The position numbers and the translations under genes were made by a program. Below the pieces are notes generated by a model. The model saw nothing but the letters and a program-made list of their open reading frames with translations, was not told where the DNA came from and did not search any database. A stretch of 64,000 nucleotides of DNA. Origin: Oleomonas cavernae (GTDB taxonomy: Bacteria; Pseudomonadota; Alphaproteobacteria; Zavarziniales; Zavarziniaceae). Positions within the stretch are counted from its first letter, which is position 1. The number at the start of each line of letters is the position of its first letter. Of this stretch, positions 36,714 to 44,869 are shown piece after piece. Location: positions 1,826,001 through 1,890,000 of the forward strand of contig NZ_QYUK01000011.1 in NCBI RefSeq assembly GCF_003590945.1. The letters are read 5' to 3'.

Positions 36714-36740
36714 CCCTCTCCTCCTTCGAGGAGGAGAGGG
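36714..36740. repeat. Palindromic repeat, family 3
   Basis: CCCTCTCCTCCT and AGGAGGAGAGGG form a perfect 12-base stem with a TCG loop, followed by CTGGGGTGAGGAGG. A related copy is at 63950-63974 with GTTGGGTGAGGAGG after it. It lies between mipZ and galU (both minus strand) and could end the mipZ transcript. Confidence 0.75.
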
Positions 36741-36827
36741 CTGGGGTGAGGAGGATGGCCGCGATGGCGGTGCAAGCCCCCTCGCCCAACCCCCTCCGCC
36801 CTGAAGGGCAGCGGAGGCTTCGTCAAC

Positions 36828-37666
36828 CTATTCGGCGGCGCTGACCAGCGGTGCGGCGGCCCGGTCGACCGGCGGCAGGTCGAGCGAGGCGACCAGGGTG
36901 CGGACCTCCTGGCGGGCGGCAACCTCGGACATGCTGAGGGTCGAGCCGGTGCGCCCCAGGTCGAGCATGGTCAGGCCCTGGAGGAACAATTCGCGGTAGG
37001 TCACCCGCTCGGACAGGCCGGCGACGACCCGGAAGCCGATGCGCTTGGCCAGGCGCGCCAGAACCTCGGAGACGCGGCGCTTGTTGCGGGCGTCGAGATG
37101 GCTGACGCGGTTGCGCATGACCAGCCAGTCGATGGTGCCGCCGGTGCGGGCCCGGCGCTTGCGCATCTCCCACACCAGTTCGGAATAGAGGCTGGGCCCT
37201 AGGATCGTGTGGTCATGGGGATCGACCCGGCGATCAGGTCGAGATCGATGAAACTGTCGTTCATCGGGGTCAGCAGCGTGTCGGCGCAACCATGGGCCAG
37301 GCGCGACATGAAGCTGTCGGAACCGGGACAGTCGATGATCACGACATCGTTGGCATCGACGTAGTCTTCCAGCACGGTCAGGAAGCGGGTGCGCTCGTCG
37401 GCCTGGGCGGCCTGGAAATCCGGGATCTCGCTGCGCGTGACCACGGCGTAGGACGGCATCAGCAGGTTGACCCCTTCCGATACCGCCTTGGCGCGGTTGT
37501 CGAGATAGCGGGTCAGGGTCCGCTGGCGGCCGTCGAGATCGATGGTGGCGACCTTGCGCCCCTGCTCCAGCAGGGCGGCAACCAGGTGCATGGCACTGGT
37601 CGATTTGCCCGAACCGCCCTTCTCGTTGCCGAGGACGATGATATGTGCCCGCCGCCCGCTGCTCAT
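36828..37666 (-). CDS. mipZ: Division-plane positioning ATPase MipZ (frameshifted in this sequence)
   Basis: A ParA-superfamily ATPase of about 280 residues once one base is restored in the C run 37226-37228. The deviant Walker A is GNEKGGSGKSTSAMHL, followed by VATIDLDGRQRTLTRYLDNR and IIDCPGSDSFMSRLAHG. After the break come PSLYSELVWEMRKRRA, RNRVSHLDARNKRR and LSERVTYRELFLQGLTMLDL, all MipZ features. MipZ forms a gradient from the poles and inhibits FtsZ, placing the septum mid-cell; it replaces MinCD in many alphaproteobacteria. Confidence 0.9.
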
Positions 37667-37787
37667 GGATAACCGTCCGAGTCGTAAGAATAGTCAATCG
37701 TCGGGCCGGGGCCTGCGGCCGTCAATGATTCGGCAATCGGAAATCCCTTGAAGGGCCTGGCGGCGCGCCTCTGCTAGGGTATGGACC

Positions 37788-38291
37788 ATGCCGGCACGTT
37801 TCCACCATGTCACCGTCTCTTCAGCCGTCGCGGCGCCCCGCGCGGCCGTCTGGGCACGCATTGCGAGCTTCGAGGGCGTGAACGACGAACTCGGCCCGAT
37901 CCTGTCGATGAGCGCCCCGCCGGAAGTGCCGGCCCTGACGCCTGAGCTGGCGACCGGCCAGCCGCTGTTCCGCAGTTGGTTGCGCCTGTTCGGCATCCTG
38001 CCCGTCGACTACGACCATATCGGCTTTGGCGCCATCGAGCCTGGCGAGTATTTCGCCGAACGCTCGACCATGGGCCTGATGACGGCCTGGCATCACGACC
38101 GTCACCTGCACGATGCCGCCGGGGGCACCCGTGTCGTCGATCACCTGGCCTTCGTGCCCCGGGTGCCCGGCACCGGCCCCCTCGCCCGGGTGCTCGTGCG
38201 CGCCCTCTTCCATCACCGTCACCGCCGCCTGGCCAGGCACTTCGGTGCCATCGCCCCCATTACGTCGAGCACGGCGATCGATCCGCGCTAG
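37788..38291 (+). CDS. SRPBCC-fold protein
   Basis: 167 residues with a START/SRPBCC look: FHHVTVSSAVAAPRAAVWAR at the start (strand and helix of the fold), GYFAERSTMGL-like strands in the middle and a basic C-terminal helix rich in Arg and His (LFHHRHRRLARHF). Such proteins bind hydrophobic ligands. No enzymatic residue can be recognised. It is divergent from mipZ by about 120 bases. Confidence 0.72.
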   Translation: MPARFHHVTVSSAVAAPRAAVWARIASFEGVNDELGPILSMSAPPEVPALTPELATGQPLFRSWLRLFGILPVDYDHIGFGAIEPGEYFAERSTMGLMTAWHHDRHLHDAAGGTRVVDHLAFVPRVPGTGPLARVLVRALFHHRHRRLARHFGAIAPITSSTAIDPR

Positions 38292-38310
38292 GGGGCTGGC
38301 ATCGGCGTTG

Positions 38311-38422
38311 TGCGTCCTTCGAGACGGCCCTCCGGGCCTCCTCAGGATGAGGAGATTTGTTTTGGCATAAAGACTCTCCTCATCCTGAGGAGCCATGCGA
38401 AGCGTGGCGTCTCGAAGGACGC
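38311..38422. repeat. Palindromic intergenic repeat, family 1 (complete copy)
   Basis: TGCGTCCTTCGAGACGGCCC at the left and GGCGTCTCGAAGGACGCG at the right are inverted, as are the inner CTCCTCAGGATGAGGAGA arms. It fills the convergent gap between the SRPBCC gene and the histone-like gene, before the terminator of the latter. Confidence 0.85.
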
Positions 38423-38464
38423 GCGCTGCCGGTCCGATCGCCGCTCCCGCCTGGACAAAAAAAG

Positions 38465-38491
38465 ACGGCGGGGACTTTGGGTCCCCGCCGT
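38465..38491 (-). terminator. Intrinsic terminator of the histone-like gene
   Basis: ACGGCGGGGAC and GTCCCCGCCGT form a perfect 11-base stem with a 5-base loop. On the minus strand it is followed by CTTTTTTT, a textbook T tract, 15 bases after the stop codon. Confidence 0.92.
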
Positions 38492-38506
38492 ACTTGCAAA
38501 GTAAGA

Positions 38507-38884
38507 TTACTTTGCCTTCTTGGCCGGCTTCGACTTCGCCGCCGGCTTGGCCGCCGCAGCGGCCGCCGCCTTCACCGGCTTCGCGGCCGCAGGCTTCTTG
38601 ACAGCAGCAGGCTTCTTCGCCGCCGCGGGCTTCGCCGCCACGACCTTCAGCGCCGGCTTCTTGGCAGCAGCGGCGGGCTTGGCAGCCGCGGCAGGCTTCT
38701 TCGCGGCAGCGGGCTTCGCCGCAGCGGCAGGCTTCTTCGCCGCGGCCGGCTTGGCCGCAGCAGCCTTGGCCGGCTTGGCCGCGGGCTTCGCCTTGGCTGC
38801 CGGCTTGGCAGCGGCGGCGGGCTTCGCAGCAGCGGCTTTCTTCGCCGGGGCTTTGGCCGGCTTTTTCTCAGTGGTCTTTGCCAT
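38507..38884 (-). CDS. Histone H1-like Ala/Lys/Pro-rich DNA-binding protein
   Basis: 125 residues composed almost only of Ala, Lys and Pro. It begins MAKTTEKKPAKAPAKK and is built from irregular repeats of the kind AAAKPAAAKKP, ending SKPAKKAK. This resembles the C-terminal tail of eukaryotic histone H1 and bacterial relatives such as AlgP, HctB and Bordetella BpH1. It should be disordered and bind DNA through charge. The repetitive DNA will vary in length between strains. It has its own terminator, so it is a single-gene unit. Confidence 0.85.
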   Translation of the reverse strand: MAKTTEKKPAKAPAKKAAAAKPAAAAKPAAKAKPAAKPAKAAAAKPAAAKKPAAAAKPAAAKKPAAAAKPAAAAKKPALKVVAAKPAAAKKPAAVKKPAAAKPVKAAAAAAAKPAAKSKPAKKAK

Positions 38885-39566
38885 GATCGGTTTCACTCCG
38901 TCAGTCGTTTTGGACGAGGCTCGGCGAACCACCGGCGATCTTCGCCTGATGGTCAGCCAACAGTGGCCGCTGTTGTTTCTGGCTTGGGTGGCGGCCACAC
39001 CACATGGAGCCAGCTCTTACCGCCCGCTTGCGCGGACGGACCTCATCACGTCTCCCGCGACGCGAAACATTTGCGCGACAGGGCGTGGAGATCTGCAAAA
39101 ACGTACTTGAAAACGAAGTAACCAGTATGGTATCAAATATGAAATCGACAGTGGTGGCCGTTGCCGCATCGGCGGCGATCTTGGTTTTGGGACTGACCCC
39201 GGCCTTGTACTGGCGCATGTCGATTCCGAATCAGGTCACGGCAACGCAAAGTATACACGCACTGCGAATAATCGTAGATGCTTTCTACAGTCGTTCGTCA
39301 TGCGCCAACTTTGACAGCCGCGGATACCCTGGCTTGCGCGCTCAAGTCAAAGCGCACAACACACGATCGCCAGCAACGACGCGCAAGTATTTGCCATCGC
39401 GCCAAAGCCCGCGGCCCGGCGAGTCGAGAGGCATCGGCGTAAAATCCGCCAGTCGAGCAATGACAAGGTTAATGCAGTGAACGATTGACTCGTCGCGACG
39501 ACTGGCATACTCGCCAACCGATTTGACTGAACAAGAATGCCTGAAGCCTCTCGAGGAAGCGCCCGC
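38885..39566. other. GC-poorer gap with one weak ORF (39127-39480, +)
   Basis: This 680-base stretch before panC is less GC-rich than its flanks. One open frame from ATG 39127 (or 39139) would give 117 residues with a hydrophobic start (KSTVVAVAASAAILVLGLT) and a basic tail lacking any recognisable motif. Without a clear ribosome site, it may be a short membrane protein, a decayed gene or noncoding. The promoter of the histone-like gene should also lie here. Confidence 0.3.
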
Positions 39567-40427
39567 ATGTCAGACGCCGAAACCCTGCCGCTGCCGGCCG
39601 CGCGCTCCATCGCCGCGCTGCGCCAGACCGTCCAGTCGTGGCGCACCGCGGGCCTTCGCATCGGCTTCGTGCCGACCATGGGCGCCTTGCACGCCGGCCA
39701 TCTGTCGCTGGTCGAACTGGCCCGGTCGCGCGCCGATCGCGTGGTGGTTTCGATCTTCGTCAACCCCACCCAGTTCGCCCCGCACGAGGACTTCACCAAG
39801 TATCCGCGCCAGGAGATGGCGGACGCCGCCAAGCTCGCGGCCTTCGGCGTCGACCTGCTCTATGCGCCGGTGGTCGAGGAGATGTATCCCGCGGAGGCCG
39901 CGACCACGGTCGTCGTCGATGTCGTCACCAGGCGGCTGGACGGCGTCTTCCGCCCCACCCATTTTGCCGGCGTCGCGACCATCGTCGCCAAGCTGCTGAA
40001 CCAGGTGCGGCCCGACGTCGCCGTGTTCGGCGAGAAGGACTATCAGCAACTGCTCGTGGTGAAGCGCCTGGCGGCCGATCTCGACCTGGGCGTCGAGATC
40101 CTGCCCGGGCCGACCGTGCGCGAGGCCGACGGCCTGGCGATGTCGTCGCGCAACGCCTATCTCTCGCCCGAGGATCGGGCGATCGCCGCCTCGCTGCCCG
40201 CGACCCTGCAGTTGGTGGCGGCACAGCTCAAGGGCGGCGGCGACGCGGCCCCGATCCTTGATGCCGGCCGCAGCCAGTTGCTGAAAGCCGGATTCCGCGA
40301 GATCCAGTATCTCGACCTGGCCGATGCGCAAACCCTCGAGCCGCTGGCCCGGGCGGACCGCCCGGCCCGCCTGCTGGTCGCCGCCCTGGTCGGGCAGACC
40401 CGGCTGATCGATAACGTCGCGGTGTAA
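39567..40427 (+). CDS. panC: Pantoate-beta-alanine ligase
   Basis: A 286-residue pantothenate synthetase making pantothenate from pantoate and beta-alanine with ATP. It contains VPTMGALHAGHLSLV (the HxGH nucleotide motif), FVNPTQFAPHEDFTKYPR, FRPTHFAGVATIVAKLLN, FGEKDYQQLLV and MSSRNAYL with the KMSK-like role. The start at 39567 has GAGGAAG upstream; a more distal ATG at 39537 is less likely. Convergent with the next gene, 10 bases apart. Confidence 0.95.
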   Translation: MSDAETLPLPAARSIAALRQTVQSWRTAGLRIGFVPTMGALHAGHLSLVELARSRADRVVVSIFVNPTQFAPHEDFTKYPRQEMADAAKLAAFGVDLLYAPVVEEMYPAEAATTVVVDVVTRRLDGVFRPTHFAGVATIVAKLLNQVRPDVAVFGEKDYQQLLVVKRLAADLDLGVEILPGPTVREADGLAMSSRNAYLSPEDRAIAASLPATLQLVAAQLKGGGDAAPILDAGRSQLLKAGFREIQYLDLADAQTLEPLARADRPARLLVAALVGQTRLIDNVAV

Positions 40428-40437
40428 CCGAAAAGGT

Positions 40438-41091
40438 CTATAGCGCGAACGCGCCGGCCCGGTCGAGCGCGCGCACCACCACGGCACACAGCGCAGCACC
40501 GCGATCGAGCAGCAGCGGATCGAGGGTGACCGCCCGCCGCCCGTCGGCATCGAGCGCCAGGGTGAGCGAGCGCAGGACCACCAGCCGCCCCACGCCGCGC
40601 GCCCGGCCTTCGTCGGGATAGGTGGCAAGGCCGGTCACCGCCCAGCGGGCCCACGGGCCTTCGAGGCGAAACCCATTGGGCCCGGTCACCCGCAGCCCGT
40701 TGACATCGGCGTGGAAGAAATCCGGCGCATCGGCCTGCTGCATCTCGACATCGCGGTAAAGCCCGGCCGCCGTGCGCCGCCCCAGGATCGCCCCCAGCAG
40801 CGCCGAGCCCGCCAGCAGCCCCGCGACGAACCACAGGCCGCCGACCGGCGCCAGGAAGCTTGCCGGCGGCTGCCCTTCCGCCAGCCCGATCAGGTACAGG
40901 ATCGAGAAGATCAGCGCCGGGCCGATGGCGAAGGCGACGGCCCAGCGCGCGGATTCGATGCGCAGGCGATTTGCGATCGCCCGGCCTTTCAGCGCCCGCC
41001 CCTCCACCGGCAAGGTCAAGGCGCGGGCCAGCGACGAATTGGCCAGGCGGTCGAGGGCGCGGCGCTGTTTCAGCGTCAGTCGATAGGCCAT
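40438..41091 (-). CDS. Hypothetical membrane protein
   Basis: 217 residues. Two membrane segments (about 50-70, AFAIGPALIFSILYLIGL, and 80-105, LWFVAGLLAGSALLGAILG) follow a basic cytoplasmic start with QRRALDRLANSSLARALTLP. The C-terminal half is soluble and beta-like (HADVNGLRVTGPNGFRLEG). I do not recognise a family. It may be cotranscribed after the crotonase gene 30 bases upstream. Confidence 0.65.
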   Translation of the reverse strand: MAYRLTLKQRRALDRLANSSLARALTLPVEGRALKGRAIANRLRIESARWAVAFAIGPALIFSILYLIGLAEGQPPASFLAPVGGLWFVAGLLAGSALLGAILGRRTAAGLYRDVEMQQADAPDFFHADVNGLRVTGPNGFRLEGPWARWAVTGLATYPDEGRARGVGRLVVLRSLTLALDADGRRAVTLDPLLLDRGAALCAVVVRALDRAGAFAL

Positions 41092-41121
41092 GCCGTTTTC
41101 TGCCCCCAGCCCTCTCGACGG

Positions 41122-41958
41122 TCAGGCCAGCCAGGCCGGACGCCGCTTCTCGAGAAAAGCCGACAGGCCTTCCTTGGCTTCTTCCGTGGCCCGGCGTTTG
41201 GCGATCGCCACCGCCGTCAACTCGCCCATGTCGTCGTCGAAAGCCATGCCTTCGAGTTCGGCAACCAGGCTCTTGCCCCGGGCGACCGCGCCGGGGGCTG
41301 CGGCGAAGATCGCCTCGATCACCCTGTCTGCCCGATGCTCGGCCGCTGCGGCGTCGGGCAGCAGCTCGCTCAACAGGCCCATGCGATAGGCGTCGGCGGC
41401 ATCGAAGCGTTCGGTGGTCTGGAAGTAACGCCGGCAATTGCGGGCACCGATCGCCCGCATGACATAAGGCGCGATGGTGGCTGGCATCAGGCCGATCTTG
41501 GCCTCCGACAAGGCAAAGGCCGCGCGCGGCGTGCCCAGGGCGATATCGCAACAGGCGACGACCCCGACCCCGCCGCCATAGGCCGGGCCGTCGACCAGGG
41601 CGATGGTGGGGATCGGCAGGCGGTCCAGGCGGGCGAACATGACCGCCAGGCCGCGGGCATCGGCCAGGTTCTCGTCATAGAGCTGGGTTGCCTGGCGGCG
41701 CATCCAGGCGATGTCGCCGCCGGCCGAGAAGCTCGCCCCTTCGGCCCGGATCATCAGGGCGCGCACGCCGTCCTGGCGGCCCAGGTCGTAGAAGATGGTC
41801 GAGAGGCGGTCGATGGTGAGTTCGTCGAAGCAATTGTGCTTCTCGGGCTTGGCCAGGGTTACGACGGCGAGGCCCGAAGGCGAGAATTCGAGGCGCACGC
41901 CGGCTTCGAGATCGGGGATCTCGGTATGGGGGGCGAGTTCGTTGGGATCGATGCTCAT
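41122..41958 (-). CDS. Enoyl-CoA hydratase/isomerase (methylglutaconyl-CoA hydratase-like)
   Basis: A 278-residue crotonase. The oxyanion-hole parts are FSAGGDIAWM and ALVDGPAYGGGVGVVACCD. The second catalytic patch is SEAKIGLMPATIAPYVMRAIG, which is typical of the branch hydrating 3-methylglutaconyl-CoA in leucine breakdown. No other leucine-catabolic gene lies beside it, so the exact substrate is uncertain. The start gives a slightly long N-terminus (residues 1-25). Confidence 0.85.
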   Translation of the reverse strand: MSIDPNELAPHTEIPDLEAGVRLEFSPSGLAVVTLAKPEKHNCFDELTIDRLSTIFYDLGRQDGVRALMIRAEGASFSAGGDIAWMRRQATQLYDENLADARGLAVMFARLDRLPIPTIALVDGPAYGGGVGVVACCDIALGTPRAAFALSEAKIGLMPATIAPYVMRAIGARNCRRYFQTTERFDAADAYRMGLLSELLPDAAAAEHRADRVIEAIFAAAPGAVARGKSLVAELEGMAFDDDMGELTAVAIAKRRATEEAKEGLSAFLEKRRPAWLA

Positions 41959-41990
41959 GTCTGAAACCTTGGGGCTTTAAGGAACCGGGA

Positions 41991-42404
41991 CTAGTCGACG
42001 ATATTGCCGTCGGGCCATTGCGGCAGATCATCCTTGATATCGTAGGAGTCACCCTTGAACGCGACGAAGATATGATGCCGGGCGGCAAGGCCGGTGGGTT
42101 CGTCCAAACAGCCGATGGCGATGCTGACCTGCTCGTCGCCCGCCCGCTCCCAGAACAGGGACGAGCCGCATTCCCGGCAGAAGCCGCGGCGGGCGGCGGT
42201 GCTGGACCTGTACCAGGCCAAGCCGCGCTCGTTGCTGAAGACCATGTCCCGGCGCCGGGCGCTGGTATAGGGGCCGGGCGCGCCGTGCCAGCGCCGGCAC
42301 TGGGCGCAATGGCACACCGTCTCGCGCCCGAAGGGGCCGCTCACCTGGAAGCCGACCGCGCCGCACAGGCAGCGGCCGTGAAGACTATTTTCGTTAACGC
42401 CCAT
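41991..42404 (-). CDS. GFA family (CENP-V/glutathione-dependent formaldehyde-activating-like) protein
   Basis: 137 residues with the zinc cysteines of the family: GRCLCGAVGF, CHCAQCRRWHG and CRECGSSLF. The fold is a small beta-tent with one or two zinc ions. Despite the family name, formaldehyde activity is shown for very few members, so no reaction is assigned. The ATG at 42404 is used; the frame continues to 42479 across the divergent promoter. It overlaps no neighbour and is upstream of the crotonase on the same strand. Confidence 0.88.
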   Translation of the reverse strand: MGVNENSLHGRCLCGAVGFQVSGPFGRETVCHCAQCRRWHGAPGPYTSARRRDMVFSNERGLAWYRSSTAARRGFCRECGSSLFWERAGDEQVSIAIGCLDEPTGLAARHHIFVAFKGDSYDIKDDLPQWPDGNIVD

Positions 42405-42477
42405 GGACGCCCTCCGCGCAGGCGCTATTCTTCGGGCGCCCTTGGGCCCAGGGTCAAGAAGATATGAGGAGAGCACC

Positions 42478-43536
42478 ATGAGCGATGGCCGGATCCTGCT
42501 TTACGGCGCCACCGGCTATACCGGCCGCCTGATCGCGCAGAGGGCCAAGGCGCAGGGCCTGGACATGCTCCTGGCCGGGCGCTCGAACGAGGCCGTGGCG
42601 GCCGTGGCGACGCCGCTGGGCCTGCCTTACCTCGCGGTCGGGCTCGACGACCCGGCCAAGCTCGACGAGGCCCTGGCGGGCATCCGCGTGGTGCTGCATG
42701 TCGCCGGCCCCTTTTCCGCCACCAGCAAACCGATGGTCGAGGCCTGCCTGCGCAAGGGCGTCCACTATCTCGACATCACCGGCGAGATCGAGGTGTTCGA
42801 GGCCTGCGCCGCCCGCGACGCCGCGGCCCGCACCGCCGGGGTCATGCTGATGCCCGGTGTCGGCTTCGACGTCGTGCCGTCCGACTGCATGGCCCTGCAT
42901 GTCAAGAACCGCCTGCCCTCGGCCACCACGCTGACCCTGGCCATGAACGGCCTCTCGAACATGTCGCGCGGCACGGCCAAGACCTCGGTCGAGGCCCTGG
43001 GCAAGGGCACCGCCATCCGCAAGGGCGGCCGCATCGTGGAGATCGACGAGATCCCCCGGAAGACGCTCGATTTCGGTGCCGGGCCCGAGCCGGTGATCGG
43101 CATCTCCTGGGGCGACGTCGCCACCGCCTATCACTCGACCAGCATTCCCGACATCGAGGTGTTCTTCCGCGAAACGCCGGAAATGGCGCGGATGATGGGC
43201 ATGCCGAAGTTCCTGCGCAAATTGCTGGGGTCCAGGCCCGGGCAGGCGGTGCTGAAACGCGCCATCAACCTGATGCCCGCCGGCCCCGGCGAAGACATCC
43301 GCAACACCGCCCGCGCCACCGTCCTGGCCAAGGCGCGCGACAGCACCGGTGCCCTGGTGCGCAGCCGGCTGGAAACCCCCGAACCCTATGCCCTGACCGT
43401 CGAAACCGCGCTGCTGATCGTCGGCCGCGTGCTGGCCGGCGACGCCCCCATCGGCTACCAGACCCCGGCCAAGGCCTATGGCGCCGACCTCATCCTGGAA
43501 GTGCCGGGGACCAGGCGGGATGAGCTGAACGCCTAA
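42478..43536 (+). CDS. Saccharopine dehydrogenase-like / trans-acting enoyl reductase family protein
   Basis: 352 residues. The Rossmann start is ILLYGATGYTGRLIA (residues 5-19), followed by LLAGRSNEAV, VVLHVAGPFS and VHYLDITGEI, all shared by the saccharopine-dehydrogenase-like NADP proteins that include mycobacterial enoyl reductases. The C-terminal part is typical of the group (ALTVETALLIVGRVL, GYQTPAKAYG). The substrate is unknown. The start at 42478 has AGGAGAG upstream. Confidence 0.87.
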   Translation: MSDGRILLYGATGYTGRLIAQRAKAQGLDMLLAGRSNEAVAAVATPLGLPYLAVGLDDPAKLDEALAGIRVVLHVAGPFSATSKPMVEACLRKGVHYLDITGEIEVFEACAARDAAARTAGVMLMPGVGFDVVPSDCMALHVKNRLPSATTLTLAMNGLSNMSRGTAKTSVEALGKGTAIRKGGRIVEIDEIPRKTLDFGAGPEPVIGISWGDVATAYHSTSIPDIEVFFRETPEMARMMGMPKFLRKLLGSRPGQAVLKRAINLMPAGPGEDIRNTARATVLAKARDSTGALVRSRLETPEPYALTVETALLIVGRVLAGDAPIGYQTPAKAYGADLILEVPGTRRDELNA

Positions 43537-43542
43537 CCTCTA

Positions 43543-43640
43543 CCGTCATCCCCGCGAAGGCGGGGATCCACGGTCATGGAGCACTGGAACAGACCCGTAT
43601 TGCCACCGTGGTGGATCCCCGTCTTCGCGGGGATGACGAC
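43543..43640. repeat. Inverted pair of family 2 repeats
   Basis: CGTCATCCCCGCGAAGGCGG plus GGATCCACGG at the left and the inverted GTGGATCCCCGTCTTCGCGG plus GGATGACG at the right enclose about 35 bases. It fills the whole convergent gap between the enoyl-reductase-like gene and the AhpD-like gene. Related copies are near 54167-54462 and 56866-56950. Confidence 0.85.
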
Positions 43641-43652
43641 TGGGGTTTCGTA

Positions 43653-44222
43653 CTACCGCCCCAACGTAAAAAATTCGTCGTTGGGGCGCATGCTGGTGAC
43701 ATTGGCCAGGCGGTTCGACAGGGCGAAGAACGCCGCGATCGCGGTGATATCCCAGGCATCCTCGTCGCTGAAGCCGTGCGCCTTCAACGCGGCAATCTCG
43801 TCGTCGCCCACCGCATAGGCCTCGAGCGCCACCTTCATGGCGAAGTCCAGCATGGCCTTCTGCCGCGCCGTGATGTCGGCCTTGCGGTAATTGATCGCGA
43901 CCTGGTCGGCAATCAGCGGATTCTTGGCGCGGATCCGCAGGATGGCACCATGGGCGATCACGCAATACTGGCACTGGTTGGCATTGCTGGTGGCGACCAC
44001 GATCATCTCGCGCTCGGCCTTGGTCAGGTTGCCGGGCTTGTCCATCAGGGCGTCGTGATAGGCAAAGAAGGCCCGGAATTCATCGGGCCGGCGCGCCAGC
44101 ACCAGGAAAACATTGGGCACGAAGCCGGACTTTTCCTGCACCGCGAGAATGCGCTCGCGAATGTCCTGCGGCAGGTCGGCGATTTCGGGCACCGGGAAAC
44201 GGCTGATGGCGGGCTGGGTCAT
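43653..44222 (-). CDS. Peroxidase-related protein, AhpD/carboxymuconolactone decarboxylase-like
   Basis: 189 residues. The redox motif CQYCVIAHG (near residue 82) with the preceding EREMIVVATSNANQ is the AhpD-like active site. DEDAWDITAIAAFFALSNRL and MRPNDEFFTLGR at the end match the uncharacterised peroxidase-related subfamily. It may reduce hydroperoxides or act as a thiol partner. It is the last gene of a six-gene compact minus-strand run and starts five bases after the GST stop. Confidence 0.88.
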   Translation of the reverse strand: MTQPAISRFPVPEIADLPQDIRERILAVQEKSGFVPNVFLVLARRPDEFRAFFAYHDALMDKPGNLTKAEREMIVVATSNANQCQYCVIAHGAILRIRAKNPLIADQVAINYRKADITARQKAMLDFAMKVALEAYAVGDDEIAALKAHGFSDEDAWDITAIAAFFALSNRLANVTSMRPNDEFFTLGR

Positions 44223-44227
44223 GGGTG

Positions 44228-44866
44228 TCAGGCCTTCTTCAGCGGGTGCCCCGGCATCAGGTCGTAAGGATGCTTCCAGCCCGGCAGGGCCTTGATCCGT
44301 TGCACCCAGGCGCCGATCGACGGGAACTCATGGTTCCAGTCGACGCCGAATTCCGTGTCGAAGAAGACATAGCCGGCCAGCGACAGGTCGGCGATCGTGA
44401 GGCCGTCGCCCACCACCCAGTCGCGCCCGCCCAGATGGCTGTCCAGAACCTTGGCCGCCGCCCGCACCCGGCCCTTGAGGAAGTCGAGCACCTCCGGCGC
44501 GGCCGGCTTGGGCGCGAAGTTCAAGAGGAAGCGATAGGTCGCGATATAGGAGGTGAACTTGTGATTGTCGAACAGGATCCAGCGCAGGATCTCGCGCCGT
44601 TCCGCGTCGTCCCGCCAGCCGAAGCGGCCCAGCGTCTCGACCAGGTAGTCGAGGATGACGCCCGACTGCGACAGGCGCACAGCCCCGTGTTCCAGCACCG
44701 GCACCTCGGCCATCACATTGACCGCCTGGTATTCCGGGGTGCGGGCCTCACCATTGAAGAAATCGACGAAGCGCGGGGACCAGTCCGCCCCGGCCAGTTC
44801 CAGGAACAGGGCCGGCTTGTAGGCGTTACCCGATTGGGCGAAGCAATAGAGCGTGTATTCGGCCAT
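44228..44866 (-). CDS. Glutathione S-transferase
   Basis: 212 residues. The N-terminal thioredoxin-like domain has LYCFAQSGNAYKPALFLELA, the cis-Pro in EVPVLEHG and the glutathione contact LSQSGVIL. The helical domain has GGRDWVVGDGLTIADLSLAGY with the conserved Asp. It starts three bases after the glycosyltransferase stop, so translational coupling is likely. In this operon a role in handling oxidised lipid products is plausible but inferred. Confidence 0.9.
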   Translation of the reverse strand: MAEYTLYCFAQSGNAYKPALFLELAGADWSPRFVDFFNGEARTPEYQAVNVMAEVPVLEHGAVRLSQSGVILDYLVETLGRFGWRDDAERREILRWILFDNHKFTSYIATYRFLLNFAPKPAAPEVLDFLKGRVRAAAKVLDSHLGGRDWVVGDGLTIADLSLAGYVFFDTEFGVDWNHEFPSIGAWVQRIKALPGWKHPYDLMPGHPLKKA

Positions 44867-44869
44867 TCC

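Noticed and set aside
38357-39121. Plus-strand Gly/Arg-rich frame opposite the histone-like gene
   Set aside because: It is the mirror of the Ala/Lys/Pro repeat codons. The minus-strand gene has a proper start and an intrinsic terminator in its direction, the plus frame does not.
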